From Thereva unica (taxonomy: Eukaryota; Arthropoda; Insecta; Diptera; Therevidae), in the NCBI GenBank assembly GCA_949987705.1, contig CATLJY010000222.1:1-64000 (forward strand): DNA of 64,000 nucleotides, read 5' to 3'. Made by a program: the position numbers and the translations under genes. The first letter of the stretch is position 1. Each line of letters begins with the position of its first letter. Under the pieces are notes generated by a model that saw only the letters and a program-made list of their open reading frames with translations, was not told where the DNA came from and ran no database searches. Positions 21,641-31,589 of the stretch are shown here, piece after piece.

Positions 21641-22183
21641 CGTTTATGTAGGGAGCTTAAGTTGAGTAGTTTAAGCCTGTTTTCATAAGGCGGAAGGATG
21701 CGTGGGTCGTCCCAAGGGAGATGACTGAGTACGAAACGGACGAATTTTCTTTGAACCGATTCGACTCTTCCAACTTGGGAGGAGTATTGAGGAGACCATA
21801 CCTGGGAGGCGTATTCAAGTAAAGGCCTCACTAAGGATATGTACAAATGCTTAGTGATGAGGGGGCTGTTGAATTCCTTAGACCACCTTTTTATAAAACC
21901 TAGGACTGAACTGCCTTTTGGAGGAAATATAATTAATGTGGGTGGAAAAATCCATCTTACTTTCAAACCTGACCCCCAGATCGATCACAGAGCTAACTCG
22001 GGAAAGTGTGTTGTTAAGGAAAGTGTAGTCATAAGTCAGTGGACCACGTTTCCTGCAAAAAGTCATGACCTCACACTTACTAATATTGAGTACTAGGTTG
22101 TTGTTGGAACACCAAGAATAGAATGTGTTCAGGTCAACTTGTAAAAGTTTGCAATCCTCAATACTTCTTACATAACGGTAGAG
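21640..22183 (-). pseudogene. CR1-like ORF2 C-terminal part
   Basis: After the YADD stop the same frame continues with a CEVMTFCRK block and VIDLGVRFESKM to about 21878. A frameshift then leads to YISLVRPLLEYASQVWSP, VQRKFVRFVL and LKLLNLSSLHKR. There the CACAGTGGGGC repeat begins. The remaining C-terminus and 3' UTR are absent. Confidence 0.75.
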
Positions 22184-23659
22184 TTAAATGTCATCAGCGT
22201 AAATAAGGATTTGACAGTTCTTTAACAAGGCAACAATGTCATCAATTGAAAGAATAAAAAGAAGAGGGCCGAGGTGACTGCCTTGCGGGGCTCCAGATGA
22301 CGCTTCGATGTTTCTAGATTTAGCCCCGCGGAATAAAACCTGGTAAGTTCTGTCGGCTAAGTACGACTGGAACCATACCATAAGGGCAGGCGAAAAGCCA
22401 AATTTTTTCAGTTTGAGAGCTATAATAGAGTGGGAGAGCTTGTCAAAAGCCTTACTGAAGTCAGTGTAAACACAGTCCGTTTGGCAGCCGCTAACAAAGC
22501 CTCGAACTGTGTGAGAAGAGAACTCAAGTAGATTAGTAGTAGTAGAACGAGCTGTAAGAAAACCATGTTGATTAGTTGAGATAAGTCTCTTGCAGATTGG
22601 GGCGATAGCAGAATAAATAATAGATTCAAAAAGTTTAGGGATGCAGGATAGTTTCGCAATAGGTCTATAATTAGATATTTCGTTCTTGCTACCTTTTTTA
22701 TGAACGGGGACTATAAAAGAATTCTTCCATAAGATTGGGAAGCACCCTGTAATTAGGGATTTTTGAAATAAACACAGAAGAGGAGACAGAAAGGGCTCTG
22801 CACAGGATTTTAGAATAGCAGGAGGAACACCGTCAGGACCGGACGAGAAATCATGTGGGAGTTCATTAATATGTTTCAGGATTTCATCCCTAGTTATAGA
22901 TATAGAGAAGTCTTGAGACATCTGTATCGGATTAATATGACGGAAATTGTTTTCGTCGGGTTGAAAAACGGGAGACGAGAAAGATTTGAGGAAAAATGAT
23001 GCAAACATGTCGCAAATCTCGGATGGATTGGTACTGAAAGAGTTCTCATGTTGCATGGTGTTAGGGTAATTATCAGTTTTTTTCTTGGTGTTGATGAATT
23101 TAAAGAATGTTCTCGGGTCACCATACAGTTTATCTTTCATATCACTGAGGTATTCATTATAGAGAGTTTCAGAGAGTGCATGGAAATGGTCAAAGCAATT
23201 GACAAATGCAGAGAAACTCGCAGTGTCTTTCCTCTTCAGGTAGTTTTTCCAGAGTTTATTCTTCTGGTTTTTGGTTTGCCTCAATTCATTATTGTACCAG
23301 GGTGGAGATGACCTAGATAACTTTAGAGGCTCAATGGGTACACAGGATGCAAAGGTTTCGTACAAGACGGAATAAAATCTTGTTACATCGTCATCCAACT
23401 CATCTGAGGAAAGCAACCTGTCGAAATCGATGGAGGAGAGCTTGGATGAGAGTACATTGAGATTGGCCTTTTTAAAATTAAAGGCAAATGTTGACTCCCC
23501 CGGAATTGGCTTATCGTCGAAGGCAGAGCAATAATTAAGTAGGAGGGGAGGGTGATAATTGTCGACAGGCAACAAGACTATCGAACTGGGCTCAACGGTC
23601 ATGTTGTCTGAGTCCGAACAGAATACAAGATCTAACCGCCTTCCTAAAATATTATTCAC
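22184..23659 (-). pseudogene. CR1-like ORF2 reverse transcriptase
   Basis: This 491-codon frame is in phase with the endonuclease frame upstream. It shows RRLDLVFCS, SRSSPPWYNNELR, SGPDGVPPAILK, FIVPVHKKGSKNEISNYRPI, TDFSKAFDKLSH, SGAPQGSHLGPLLF and ILIYADDI. An in-frame TAA follows the YADDI box immediately at 22184-22186. In-phase sequence downstream (LYRYV ... SIEDC) continues the domain. Apart from that stop the domain looks complete. Confidence 0.85.
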
Positions 23660-23683
23660 ATCACTCAGTTGGTTCAGACCGCA

Positions 23684-24247
23684 TTAGAATAAAGAATTCA
23701 GAAAAATGGATTCCCTATCGTTAAGGTTGTTTTCAGGAAGGTAGTTATCGTCGTTATCGCAAGATACCCACTGTACATTGGGTAAATTAAACTCACCTAA
23801 AAGTAGGAGCTCGTCCTTAAAGTCCATCATATCATGGATATGATTAGTACAAGAGATTAAGATATCATAGAGGTTTTGGCCTCTGTCATCAAGAGTACTG
23901 AATATATTTGGTGGGACATAACAGCAAATAACGAAAAGGTTATTGTGGACAAGGGAAATTTTAAGAGCAATAATCTCAATGTCCAAAGAGTTGGAGAAGC
24001 TAGGAAGCGTTAATAAGCCACAATTGAGAAGGTTACTACAGGCAAGTAGTACACCACCTCCGCGAGCCTCCGAGTCAGTATACCTATCCTTCCGAAAAAC
24101 TTGGAAGGAAGAATCAAAAATTTCGGCATTAAGAATCCCACTATGTAACCATGTTTCAGTGAAAGCGATTATATCGAAATCACAAGCCGAAGTTGCCAGA
24201 AATACATCGCGGGTTTTGGATCTGATACCCCTCACGTTTTGATAGTA
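23684..24247 (-). pseudogene. CR1-like ORF2 endonuclease domain
   Basis: The frame begins with YQNVRGIRSK, the typical start of CR1-like endonucleases. It continues with DIIAFTETWL (catalytic glutamate), RKDRYTDSEARGGGVLLA, then LLLGEFNLP in place of the usual GDFN. An in-frame TAA at 23684-23686 ends it just before the SDH region; the reading then continues in the same frame into the RT part. Replacement of D by E in GEFN and the stop suggest an inactive domain. Confidence 0.8.
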
Positions 24248-24666
24248 GAGGGAAAGCGTCTTAAGTTTTTTGGAACCTCTAGAGTGTCGGGATTACGATG
24301 CACACGTGGGCGGGGAACAAAATTCTTTGAGAAAGCACCGGGAGGCCAGAATGTGGGATCTAGCAACTTTTCAGCAGTATGAGGCGGTGCAGTTAGAACA
24401 AAAGACGCGACCGGTTTGGAAGAGTTGCTGATTTTCCGACAGGAGACAGTCTCGGGATTAATTGCTTTTGCTCTTAAGTATTCTTTTATTACCTCGGTCG
24501 AAGTTTCAGGGGAGAAACGCGAAATGAAAATACTTTGTGGCTTTGGAACCGTTACCAGGTTGGCGTAGGTTGCCGAAGACCGAGCATTCCCAGTGACCGA
24601 GTGTCTATCAATACTGGTAGAGCTGGTTGATGCAACATCCGGCTCAGGGGTAGGGCTAGAACCCAT
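24232..24666 (-). CDS. CR1-like LINE ORF1 protein (RNA-binding), partial
   Basis: The 144-residue frame starts at an ATG at 24666, but the same frame stays open upstream to about 24735 with an arginine-rich stretch, so the real start is probably lost. Residues about 45-130 form a compact domain: QSIFISRFSPETSTEVIKEY, a VSCRKI strand, ASFVLTAPP, then LLDPTFWPPGAFSKNF. This pattern matches the C-terminal RRM-like domain of insect CR1-type ORF1 proteins, which bind element RNA. The N-terminal part is rich in S and T. The stop at 24232-24234 overlaps the beginning of ORF2, as in many two-ORF LINEs. No zinc finger is seen. Confidence 0.7.
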   Translation of the reverse strand: MGSSPTPEPDVASTSSTSIDRHSVTGNARSSATYANLVTVPKPQSIFISRFSPETSTEVIKEYLRAKAINPETVSCRKISNSSKPVASFVLTAPPHTAEKLLDPTFWPPGAFSKNFVPRPRVHRNPDTLEVPKNLRRFPSTIKT

Positions 24667-24734
24667 TTGAGGTGAAACAGCGGGGACGGGCGGGGTAGCA
24701 GTGACTCTACGATTGCGTCTGCGTCTTACACGTA

Positions 24735-25467
24735 ATATAAAATTAATGCATTATTTTGGCATTACAAGAGAATGTATTTCATGTGAGACATTATTAATGC
24801 ATTTATGTGATATTACAAGAACTGTATTTTATGTAAGGTCTAAATAATGTGTTACATTTCGTATTACATTTTGAAAAGTATTACGCCTGGTTAGCTGGGA
24901 AAGGGTTACTCCTAAGCATTCTGTAGACCACTCTGATGGCGATGTCGCCGAGCCTGGCGAGCGAATCAATCTAATTTCTATTTCGCCGTCGCCTGTCAAA
25001 CTTGCAAGAGTGCTATGACATGGGGTTGTATTGCTACTCTCGTGGCCTCCTTTTTCGTGTGTAGTATTCGGCTGTGAAAGATGGATATTCCGGTGTGTGT
25101 GTTTTTAGCTTGCACAAGACCCTCTCCATTACAGGCCATGAAGTTCTCTCTTGAACTAACACAACCATAGCTGAAGTCAGTCCACAAATCTGACATTTGG
25201 TTAGAATAAACATGGCGCGGAATAAGTTCGGGACCGTTTTGGTTATAGTTTTGCGGTAAAAAGTGGCAAAATATTATATTTTATTACTTTTAACTGCACA
25301 TAGATTACATGTAATTAGTTCGTTAGTGATTTTATTAAAAAAAATTTATAAAAAAAAGTGATTAAGTGTCCTTAAAGGGTGTTAATTGTTATCGTGATCA
25401 TTTCTTATTACATTCGCGGTGTGTTTTCGTTGTTTATTTAGGAAAAAAATGTTGAATATTTAATGTT
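24735..25467. other. Non-coding stretch between LINE and BEL pol fragment
   Basis: Near 24740-24870 two diverged ~65-bp direct units are seen (TTAATGCATTATTTTGGCATTACAAGA-type, not written in full). The segment 24884-24902 reads ACGCCTGGTTAGCTGGG. From 24900 to 25467 I recognise no gene or LTR. It may include leader or host sequence in front of the BEL fragment. Confidence 0.4.
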
Positions 25468-27915
25468 TTGCGTGGTGATAGAATTAAAAGTACAGACATA
25501 GAAAAGATGTACAGGCAGATATGGGTCAACAACGAGGATTCAGAATATCAAAGGATACTCTGGAGAAAGTCACAAAGCGAGCCTATTAAGGATTTCAAAT
25601 TAAAAACAGTGACTTTCGGCACCTCTTCGGCTCCCTATTTAGCAATACGCACATTGCATCAGTTAGCCAAGGACGAAACTAAAATTTATCCCATTGCGTC
25701 TAAGGTCGTATGCTCCGATTTCTATGTGGACGATCTCCTGACGGGAACAAGTACAATCGAAGAGGCTTTAGAAGTACAAAGGCAAACTATAGATCTATTG
25801 AAAGCTGGTGGTTTTAATTTAAGAAAGTGGGCTTCTAATAAGATAGAGCTGTTAGAGGAGATTCCTAATGAAGATAAAGAACTTAGTGGTGTGCATAATT
25901 TAAGTTTTGACGAAAAAGTGAAGACGTTAGGAATGACTTGGTATATTAAGTTAGATTGCTTCAAATATACAATAACAATAAAATTTGACAGTGAAGCAAA
26001 AGTTACCAAAAGAAAATTCTTAAGCGACGTTTCGAAATTATTTGGCCCTCTCGAATTTCTATCACCAATCACAATAAAACCGAAAATGTTAATGCAAGTT
26101 ATTTGGTTAAAGGCCATCAGTTGGGATGAAGAAGTTCCAGATGACAACTTGCGCGTGTGGCAAAAAGTTTGTAGTCAATTGAAGGAAATAGAGCGTATTG
26201 AAATTCCAAGATGGGTTCACACTTCAACTAATTCGGCAGCCATCCATGGTTTTTGTGATGGATCTCTTCATGCATATGCAGCAGTGTTGTACATTCGTTC
26301 AATAGACAGTATAGGTAACATAAAAATAACACTCCTTGCAGCAAAAACCAAAGTGTCGCCGATACGGCAAATTTCGCTACCACGAGTTGAGCTTTGCGGC
26401 GCAACATTACTGACGCGACTCTTTAAGGCAGTCACAACATCAATGAAATTCGAACAAGTTTCGTTTCGTGCATGGACCGATTCGACCATTGTCTTATCTT
26501 GGATTCAAGGCCATCCCAACAAATATAAAACCTTTGTTGCTAACAGGATAGCAGAAATCCAAGAAACATGCAGCAACGACGTGTGGAATTATGTGCCTAC
26601 CGGCAGCAATCCTGCTGATTGTGCGACGAGGGGACTATTTCCTGCGGAAGCCGTAAAACATAATTTGTGGTGGAACGGACCAGACTGGTTTAAAAGATCC
26701 GAGGAATTTTGGCTTTCAATTAAGAACTTAAAGGAAACTTTGGAAACAAAAACGATAAAGGTGAACTTGACCACAAGGCAGGAGGATTCGTTTCTTCATT
26801 CACTCATCTCCAAGCATTCAACGTTACCAAAACTTATGAAAATCACGGGTTATTGTTTTCGGTTCATATCACGATGTCAAGCAAAACAACCAAAAGGACT
26901 AACAAATTGGTTAACATCTGCCGAATTAGACCATGCCTTGTTATTTTGGATCAAACAAGCACAAGCTCAAAAATTCAAGTCGGAGATGGATAACCTTCAA
27001 TCCAACAGAAATTTTAAAACTGGGCAGTTGAATAACTTGAACCCATTCCTTGACAGTGACGGCATACAAAGAGTGGGGGGCAGATTAGAGAATGCAAAAA
27101 TATCATGGGCAGAACGACATCCAATAATACTACCCAATCGACACCGATTGACGGAGTTAATAATCGACGACATTCACAAACTAACACTCCATGGTGGACT
27201 ACAATTAATGCTGGGACTTCTGAGACGAAAGTTTTGGATCCTACGAGCAAGAAGTATCATAAGAATGCGCATTCATAAATGCGTTACCTGCTTCAGGCAA
27301 AGAGCTCAAGGCTGCAATCAATTGATGGGAAGTCTTCCTGAACCCAGAACAAACATATCACGACCGTTTAGCCAGGTAGGATTTGACTATTGCGGACCGC
27401 TTGAAATAAAAACTTCAAGATTGATAAATGCAAGAAGGGAAAAATGTTACCTAGCTATTTTCATTTGTTTAGCCGTAAAGGCCATTCACATTGAGGTAGT
27501 GTCTGAATTAACGACTCAAGGTTTTTTGGCAGCCTTTAAGCGTTTTACTGGTCGTCGAAAAATGTGCAGTGACAAATATTCGGACAACGGGACGAACTTC
27601 GTGGGAGCAAGAGCCATTTTAGACACCGATTTCAAACAACATCTTCGACAGCTAACGAATGACGTTCCTGGACAGTTGGCTACTAAGGGAATAACCAGGC
27701 ATTTCATTCCCCCCGCAGCACCACACTTCGGCGGTTTGTGGGAGAGTGCAGTGAAGTCAACAAAGTTTCACTTGAAAAGAGTTCTAGGGAACACAACTTT
27801 AACTTTTGAAGAGCTCACAACACTTACTATTCAAATCGAAGCGTGTTTGAGCTATTGTGAGAACTTCATAACCATTATTAGTTCACTTTCGCCAGCAATA
27901 CCGTTTCTCACCTAG
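25468..27915 (+). pseudogene. BEL/Pao pol, truncated at both ends but open over 815 codons
   Basis: Recognisable sequence begins at STDIEKMYRQI near 25489 and ends near 27846 (IEACL). It lacks gag, protease and the first RT motifs. RT shows TFGTSSAPYLA and FYVDDLLTG (YVDD near 25719). RNase H-like and BEL-specific blocks follow (GFCDGS, LPRVELCGA, WTDSTIVLSWIQG, NPADCATRG). The integrase has the H-x-C-C region (HGGLQ ... CVTCFRQR) and catalytic motifs FDYCGP, YSDNGTNF and GGLWESAVKS. The last ~26 residues (SYCENF ...) do not belong to the family and come from adjoining DNA. There are no LTRs or env. It differs clearly from the BEL at 34.8-48.1 kb. The uninterrupted frame is notable. Confidence 0.88.
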
Positions 27916-27986
27916 CATCACCTAACTGGACCTAACCTTCGCAACCACTTTTTGCATTTATTGGGACGTTGTCCCAACGCCGCCCA

Positions 27987-28503
27987 CTGGGGCAGAAAGC
28001 ACTTTTTTGGTTCAAAAGTTTCTAGAGACCACAATTTTTAACCAATTTAGATAATTTTATTTTATTTTGAAGGTAAGATGATTTGTAAGATATCTGTGGA
28101 AGCCAAATATGTTGCACCTAACCTCAAATGTAATTAATTTGTGCTAGATAACACTTTACTATCAATAATAAGCTTTGATCTATGCGATAAAATGAGACAA
28201 TTTGATGTAATTAGAGCCCCAGGTGAGGTACAATGACTTTTTTTTGATTGATTATTAATTATTACAATCAAATTAACTAGTTTTATAATTTAGACATGGG
28301 TGGTGTGCATAGGGTGCTTATGAGGGGGAGGGGGGCAAACTTTCAGGACCCTGGCTAAATGGCTAAAAACAAAACAAAATTTGAGGCATATTTGGAAGGG
28401 AAAATCAAAATTCGGCTTCCACAGATATCTTACAAATCATCTTACCTTCAATATAAAAAAAATTATCTAAATTGGTTAACCAAAAAAGTGCTTTCTGCCC
28501 CAG
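27987..28503. mobile_element. Foldback element with ~100-bp inverted ends
   Basis: The left end (27987-28108) and right end (28418-28503) are reverse complements sharing CTGGGGCAGAAAGCACTTTT, TTTAGATAATTTT and AAGGTAAGATGATTTG, TATCTGTGGAAGCC. The left arm has an extra ~28 bp. The centre has no coding capacity. No clear target duplication is visible. It lies ~70 bp beyond the end of the BEL pol frame. Confidence 0.75.
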
Positions 28504-28618
28504 CCTTGGAGCATGTTCCATCTCGCCTTCGAATTTAATGAAACACCAATCTTTTATTATTTTTACTAAATATGTTTTGTAAGCAAACCACCGACTGCCT
28601 TACCGAATACGTTGAAAC

Positions 28619-29503
28619 GATGAAAAATGCGCCATTCTTTTAATTAACTTTTTCATTAAAATTGAAATTTCACGCTTTCTTTAAAATATTTTTTATTTTT
28701 TACTTTTCAGTACATTTTTTAGTTAATTAAAAGAATTTTTTTAAAAAATTTTTTTTAACCATTTATTTTATTTTCTACTTTTTAGTTTATTATATGTATT
28801 CCGCCATTTTATGATGGCAATTCTATTAGATTTAAAATTACGTCACACAGTTTACTGTATTCATTTGATACCCATGTCGTGGGCTCGGTGGAACATAATT
28901 GCAAAAACGGCCGCCATCTCGGAACCGTCTTCTTGATTTTTTTACGAAAAGGTCAGATTGCATTTAGTACTTATACATGATGAGTTGAACTCAAGTTGAA
29001 CCCAAGTCTAACTACATGTAAACGGGAGTCGAGTTGGGTTAAGGTTGACTGAACTCGACTCAGCTCTGCTACCTGGGTTTAGTTGAAATTTTGCATACAG
29101 TAGTTGAATTTAGTTGACAGCAGCATCTCTGTGTTTGTTTGTGATTTTTTGTAACGTGTATTGCTTCTTTATTATCAACTCACCCTTAACTCAACTATTC
29201 ATCTCATCATTCATACACATTAACCACCCGAACTACGAGTGTGTGCAAAATTGGAAGTTGATCGGTTATATTTTCTACTTTTTAGTCTATTATAAGCTTT
29301 CCGCAATTTAGTGTTGGCCGCCATTTTGAATTTGGAATGACGCCACATAGCTTATTGTGTTCTACCGGTCATATCCTTTCATTTGATACCCATGTCAGAG
29401 GGCCGCGGAGCACAATTTCAAAAATTGGGCGCCATTTTGGAACCGCCATCTTGATATTTTTACAAAATGGCCAGATTGCATTGTCATCCAAACTAAACGT
29501 GTA
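28619..29503 (+). repeat. Dispersed repeat block, copy 2 (left part)
   Basis: This is near-identical to 16768-17690, starting GATGAAAAATGCGCC. It lacks the left hairpin arm and a ~24-bp segment (ACGGACATGAGTTCAGTATT-like) present in copy 1. It is interrupted at 29503 within AAACGTGTA by the LTR of a retrotransposon. The block continues at 31174. Confidence 0.85.
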
Positions 29504-29833
29504 TGTAGACCCCAGTTATCGTATAACGCATTGTCCTGACAATAACCATTGTCATGATCGAATGCAAATCGGCCGAAGCCGATATTTGCAACGGAATAGT
29601 AAAGTTAGTCCATAAATAGAAGTCGAAGAAGTCAGAAGTTAAGTTGAAAAGTTGATAAGTTGATAAGTTGATAAGTTGATAAGTTGTAAACTCACTTGAA
29701 TTTATAATTAAAAAGTAATTTGTCTAATAATAATAATTGAATTTGAACTTAATTGAATTGTTAAAACTCGAACTGTTAAACTTGAATTTATAATAAAAAC
29801 CTATTATTGAATTTGAGTGCAATCAATCCTACA
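29504..29833 (+). repeat. 5' LTR of the SAP-Gag element
   Basis: It begins TGTAGACCCCAG and ends ATCCTACA, canonical TG/CA ends, 330 bp. An internal run of four to five TTGATAAG units lies at 29651-29685. AATAAA occurs at about 29790. No second LTR is present in the window. Confidence 0.75.
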
Positions 29834-29835
29834 TT

Positions 29836-29850
29836 TGGGGGCTCAACCGC
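29836..29850 (+). promoter_or_regulatory. Putative primer-binding site
   Basis: TGGGGGCTCAACCGC begins two bases after the LTR. A PBS starting TGG complements the CCA end of a tRNA. I do not assign the tRNA. Confidence 0.55.
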
Positions 29851-29903
29851 TTCAAGCCTTTACAAATTAAACGAAAAGTGTCGAATAAAAAATTAAACAA
29901 AAA

Positions 29904-30131
29904 ATGTTTAGTGACCTAACGGTTGAACAATTAAAGTTGGAGCTAACAAAGCTGGGTTTGGAAACCAAAGGTGTGAAAGCTGAATTAGTAGCGAGACTAG
30001 AAGGAGCGGTATTAGGTAATGCAGCAGCTGCAGGTAACTCGCGTAAGGATAACGCAGACACGCGGTCAAGAGAATCTTCACCTAACATAATATTGAAAAC
30101 GACACAAGAAGCAAATTGGAATTTAAGGTAA
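29904..30131 (+). CDS. Gag N-terminal SAP domain
   Basis: The frame starts at ATG 29904. Residues about 4-37 read LTVEQLKLELTKLGLETKG followed by VKAELVARLEGA, a textbook SAP domain (two amphipathic helices joined by a G-containing turn) that binds DNA, usually A/T-rich scaffold regions. An alanine- and serine-rich linker follows. The frame stops at 30129-30131, while the main gag frame is already open in another phase from about 30116, which starts at a TTG codon. So the two were most likely one protein separated by a single-base shift, or by frameshifting. A SAP module at the front of a Gag is uncommon and could guide the particle or pre-integration complex to chromatin; that role is inference. 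Confidence 0.75.
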   Translation: MFSDLTVEQLKLELTKLGLETKGVKAELVARLEGAVLGNAAAAGNSRKDNADTRSRESSPNIILKTTQEANWNLR

Positions 30132-31173
30132 GGGATATCGAAAATTTAATTCCACCATTTAGCGGTGACAAAAGTATTACGGTAAACAACTGGTTTGAAG
30201 AATTTGATGAAGTTGCCTCAATGTTAAATTGGAATGCGATAGAAAAATTTATATATACAAAGAGATTACTAACGGGCAGTGCGAAAATGTTTGCTAGAAC
30301 AATACATTGCGGTTCATATACGACTTTAAAATATAAATTAATACAAGAATTCGGAAAAAAAGTGTGCAAAGCCGACGTTTATATGCAATTACAAAAACGC
30401 AGTAAAAGAAATACAGAAACATACAGAGAATACATATACAAAATGCAGGAAATCGCTTCCTTGGCTGACGTCGATGAATCTTCATTAATCAATTTTATTA
30501 TTATGGGAATAGTCGATCGAGAAGAAAATAAAATGATTCTAAATACTGCAACAAGTATTAATGATTTAAAGGAAAAGTTAGACATCTACGAACGAATAAA
30601 AAATAGAAGCAGAACATCGAATAACAGACATTTTCATTTCGCGCCAAAACCAAATTCTAATTCAGCCAAACTCCATTGTTTTAATTGCGGTTCAGTTGAT
30701 CACAAAAGAAAAGACTGCAAAATGAACACGAAATGTTTTAAATGTAATGGTAGTGGGCATTTATCAAATAACTGTCCGCAAAATATTAAGAAGGAAACAA
30801 ATTGCATAGGAACCCAAAATACAAAAATTATTAAAATAAACGATGACGAATTTAATGCGTTGATTGATACGGGCAGCGAATTGAGTTTAATTAGAAAAGA
30901 CACTTTTGAAAATCTTAAGAATGTAATGTTGATTAAAAACTCTATTAAATTTCTAGGTTTCGGCTTAGGCAAATCGCAATCCATCGGGTATTGCAAAACT
31001 ACAGTTTCTATCGATAATATAGAATTTAAAGCAAATTTAAATGTTGTACCTAATGCTGCGATACGATATCCATGTATAATAGGGAATGACATAATTTGTC
31101 AAGTTAGAGTAGTAATTGATAGGAACAAGATCACTTTTTATGAAAGAGAAGAACAAAAACAAGATGAAGTAGC
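30116..31173 (+). pseudogene. Gag and protease start of truncated LTR element
   Basis: The frame has no ATG at its left edge. A capsid-like region (NWFEEFDEVASMLNW ... LLTGSAKMF ... EFGKKV) is followed by two CCHC zinc knuckles, CFNCGSVDHKRKDC and CFKCNGSGHLSNNC, which bind element RNA. Then comes a retropepsin start with the catalytic triad FNALIDTGSELSLI and the flap-to-end IIGNDI block. After QDEV the frame passes directly into repeat-block sequence (AKFQLYPKPG ...), so everything downstream of the protease is gone. Confidence 0.85.
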
Positions 31174-31534
31174 AAAATTTCAGCTCTATCCGAAACCGGG
31201 AAGTGGGTCAAATTTAACTTCCAAGATTTGACGACAAACAGTGTAAGTGTTGGCCGCCATTTTGAATTTGGAATGACGCCACACAGCTTATTGTGTTCTA
31301 CCTGTCATATCCTTTCATTTGATACCCATGTCAGAGGGCCGCGGAGCACAATTTCAAAAATCGGGCGCCATTTTGGAACCGCCATCTTGATATTTTTTCA
31401 AAATGGCCAGATTGCATTGTCATCCAAACTAAACGTGTCTGCAAAATTTCAGCTCTATCCGAAACCGGGAAGTGGGTCAAATTTAACTTCCAAGATTTGA
31501 CGACAAACAGTGTAAGTTAAATAAAAGAATTTAT
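31174..31534 (+). repeat. Dispersed repeat block, copy 2 (right part)
   Basis: The block resumes with GCAAAATTTCAGC and runs through two ~250-bp units with the GGCGCCATTTTGGAACCGCC core. It ends GTGTAAGTTAAATAAAAGAATTTA, the same end as copy 1. The unit order differs from copy 1, showing tandem rearrangement between copies. Confidence 0.8.
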
Positions 31535-31589
31535 AATGCAAGGACTCTTTGTTTTTTATTATTGTTTTTTTTCCTTGCATTAATTTTCA

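Larger units (their letters stand above)
21640..24735 (-). mobile_element. CR1-like LINE with ORF1 and lightly damaged ORF2
   Basis: On the minus strand an ORF1 (about 24735-24232) overlaps the start of ORF2. ORF2 carries endonuclease, RT and part of the C-terminal domain. The 5' end is cut within ORF1 near 24735. The 3' end is cut at 21640 by the CACAGTGGGGC repeat. ORF2 has only two in-frame stops and one frameshift in about 870 codons, so it decayed recently. The RRM-like ORF1 plus APE endonuclease architecture fits the CR1/Jockey superfamily. Confidence 0.85.
29504..31173 (+). mobile_element. Truncated LTR retrotransposon with SAP-domain Gag
   Basis: It consists of one 5' LTR (29504-29833, TG ... 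CA), a primer-binding-like site, gag and the start of a protease, and it then ends abruptly at about 31173 against repeat block sequence. RT, integrase and 3' LTR are missing. The general layout suggests a Ty3-type element, but without RT the clade is open. It splits the repeat block, so it is younger than that block. Confidence 0.8.

Noticed and set aside
24996..25196. Possible zinc-finger or THAP-like frame on the minus strand
   Set aside because: Cysteine spacing does not match a C2CH finger and there is no continuation.
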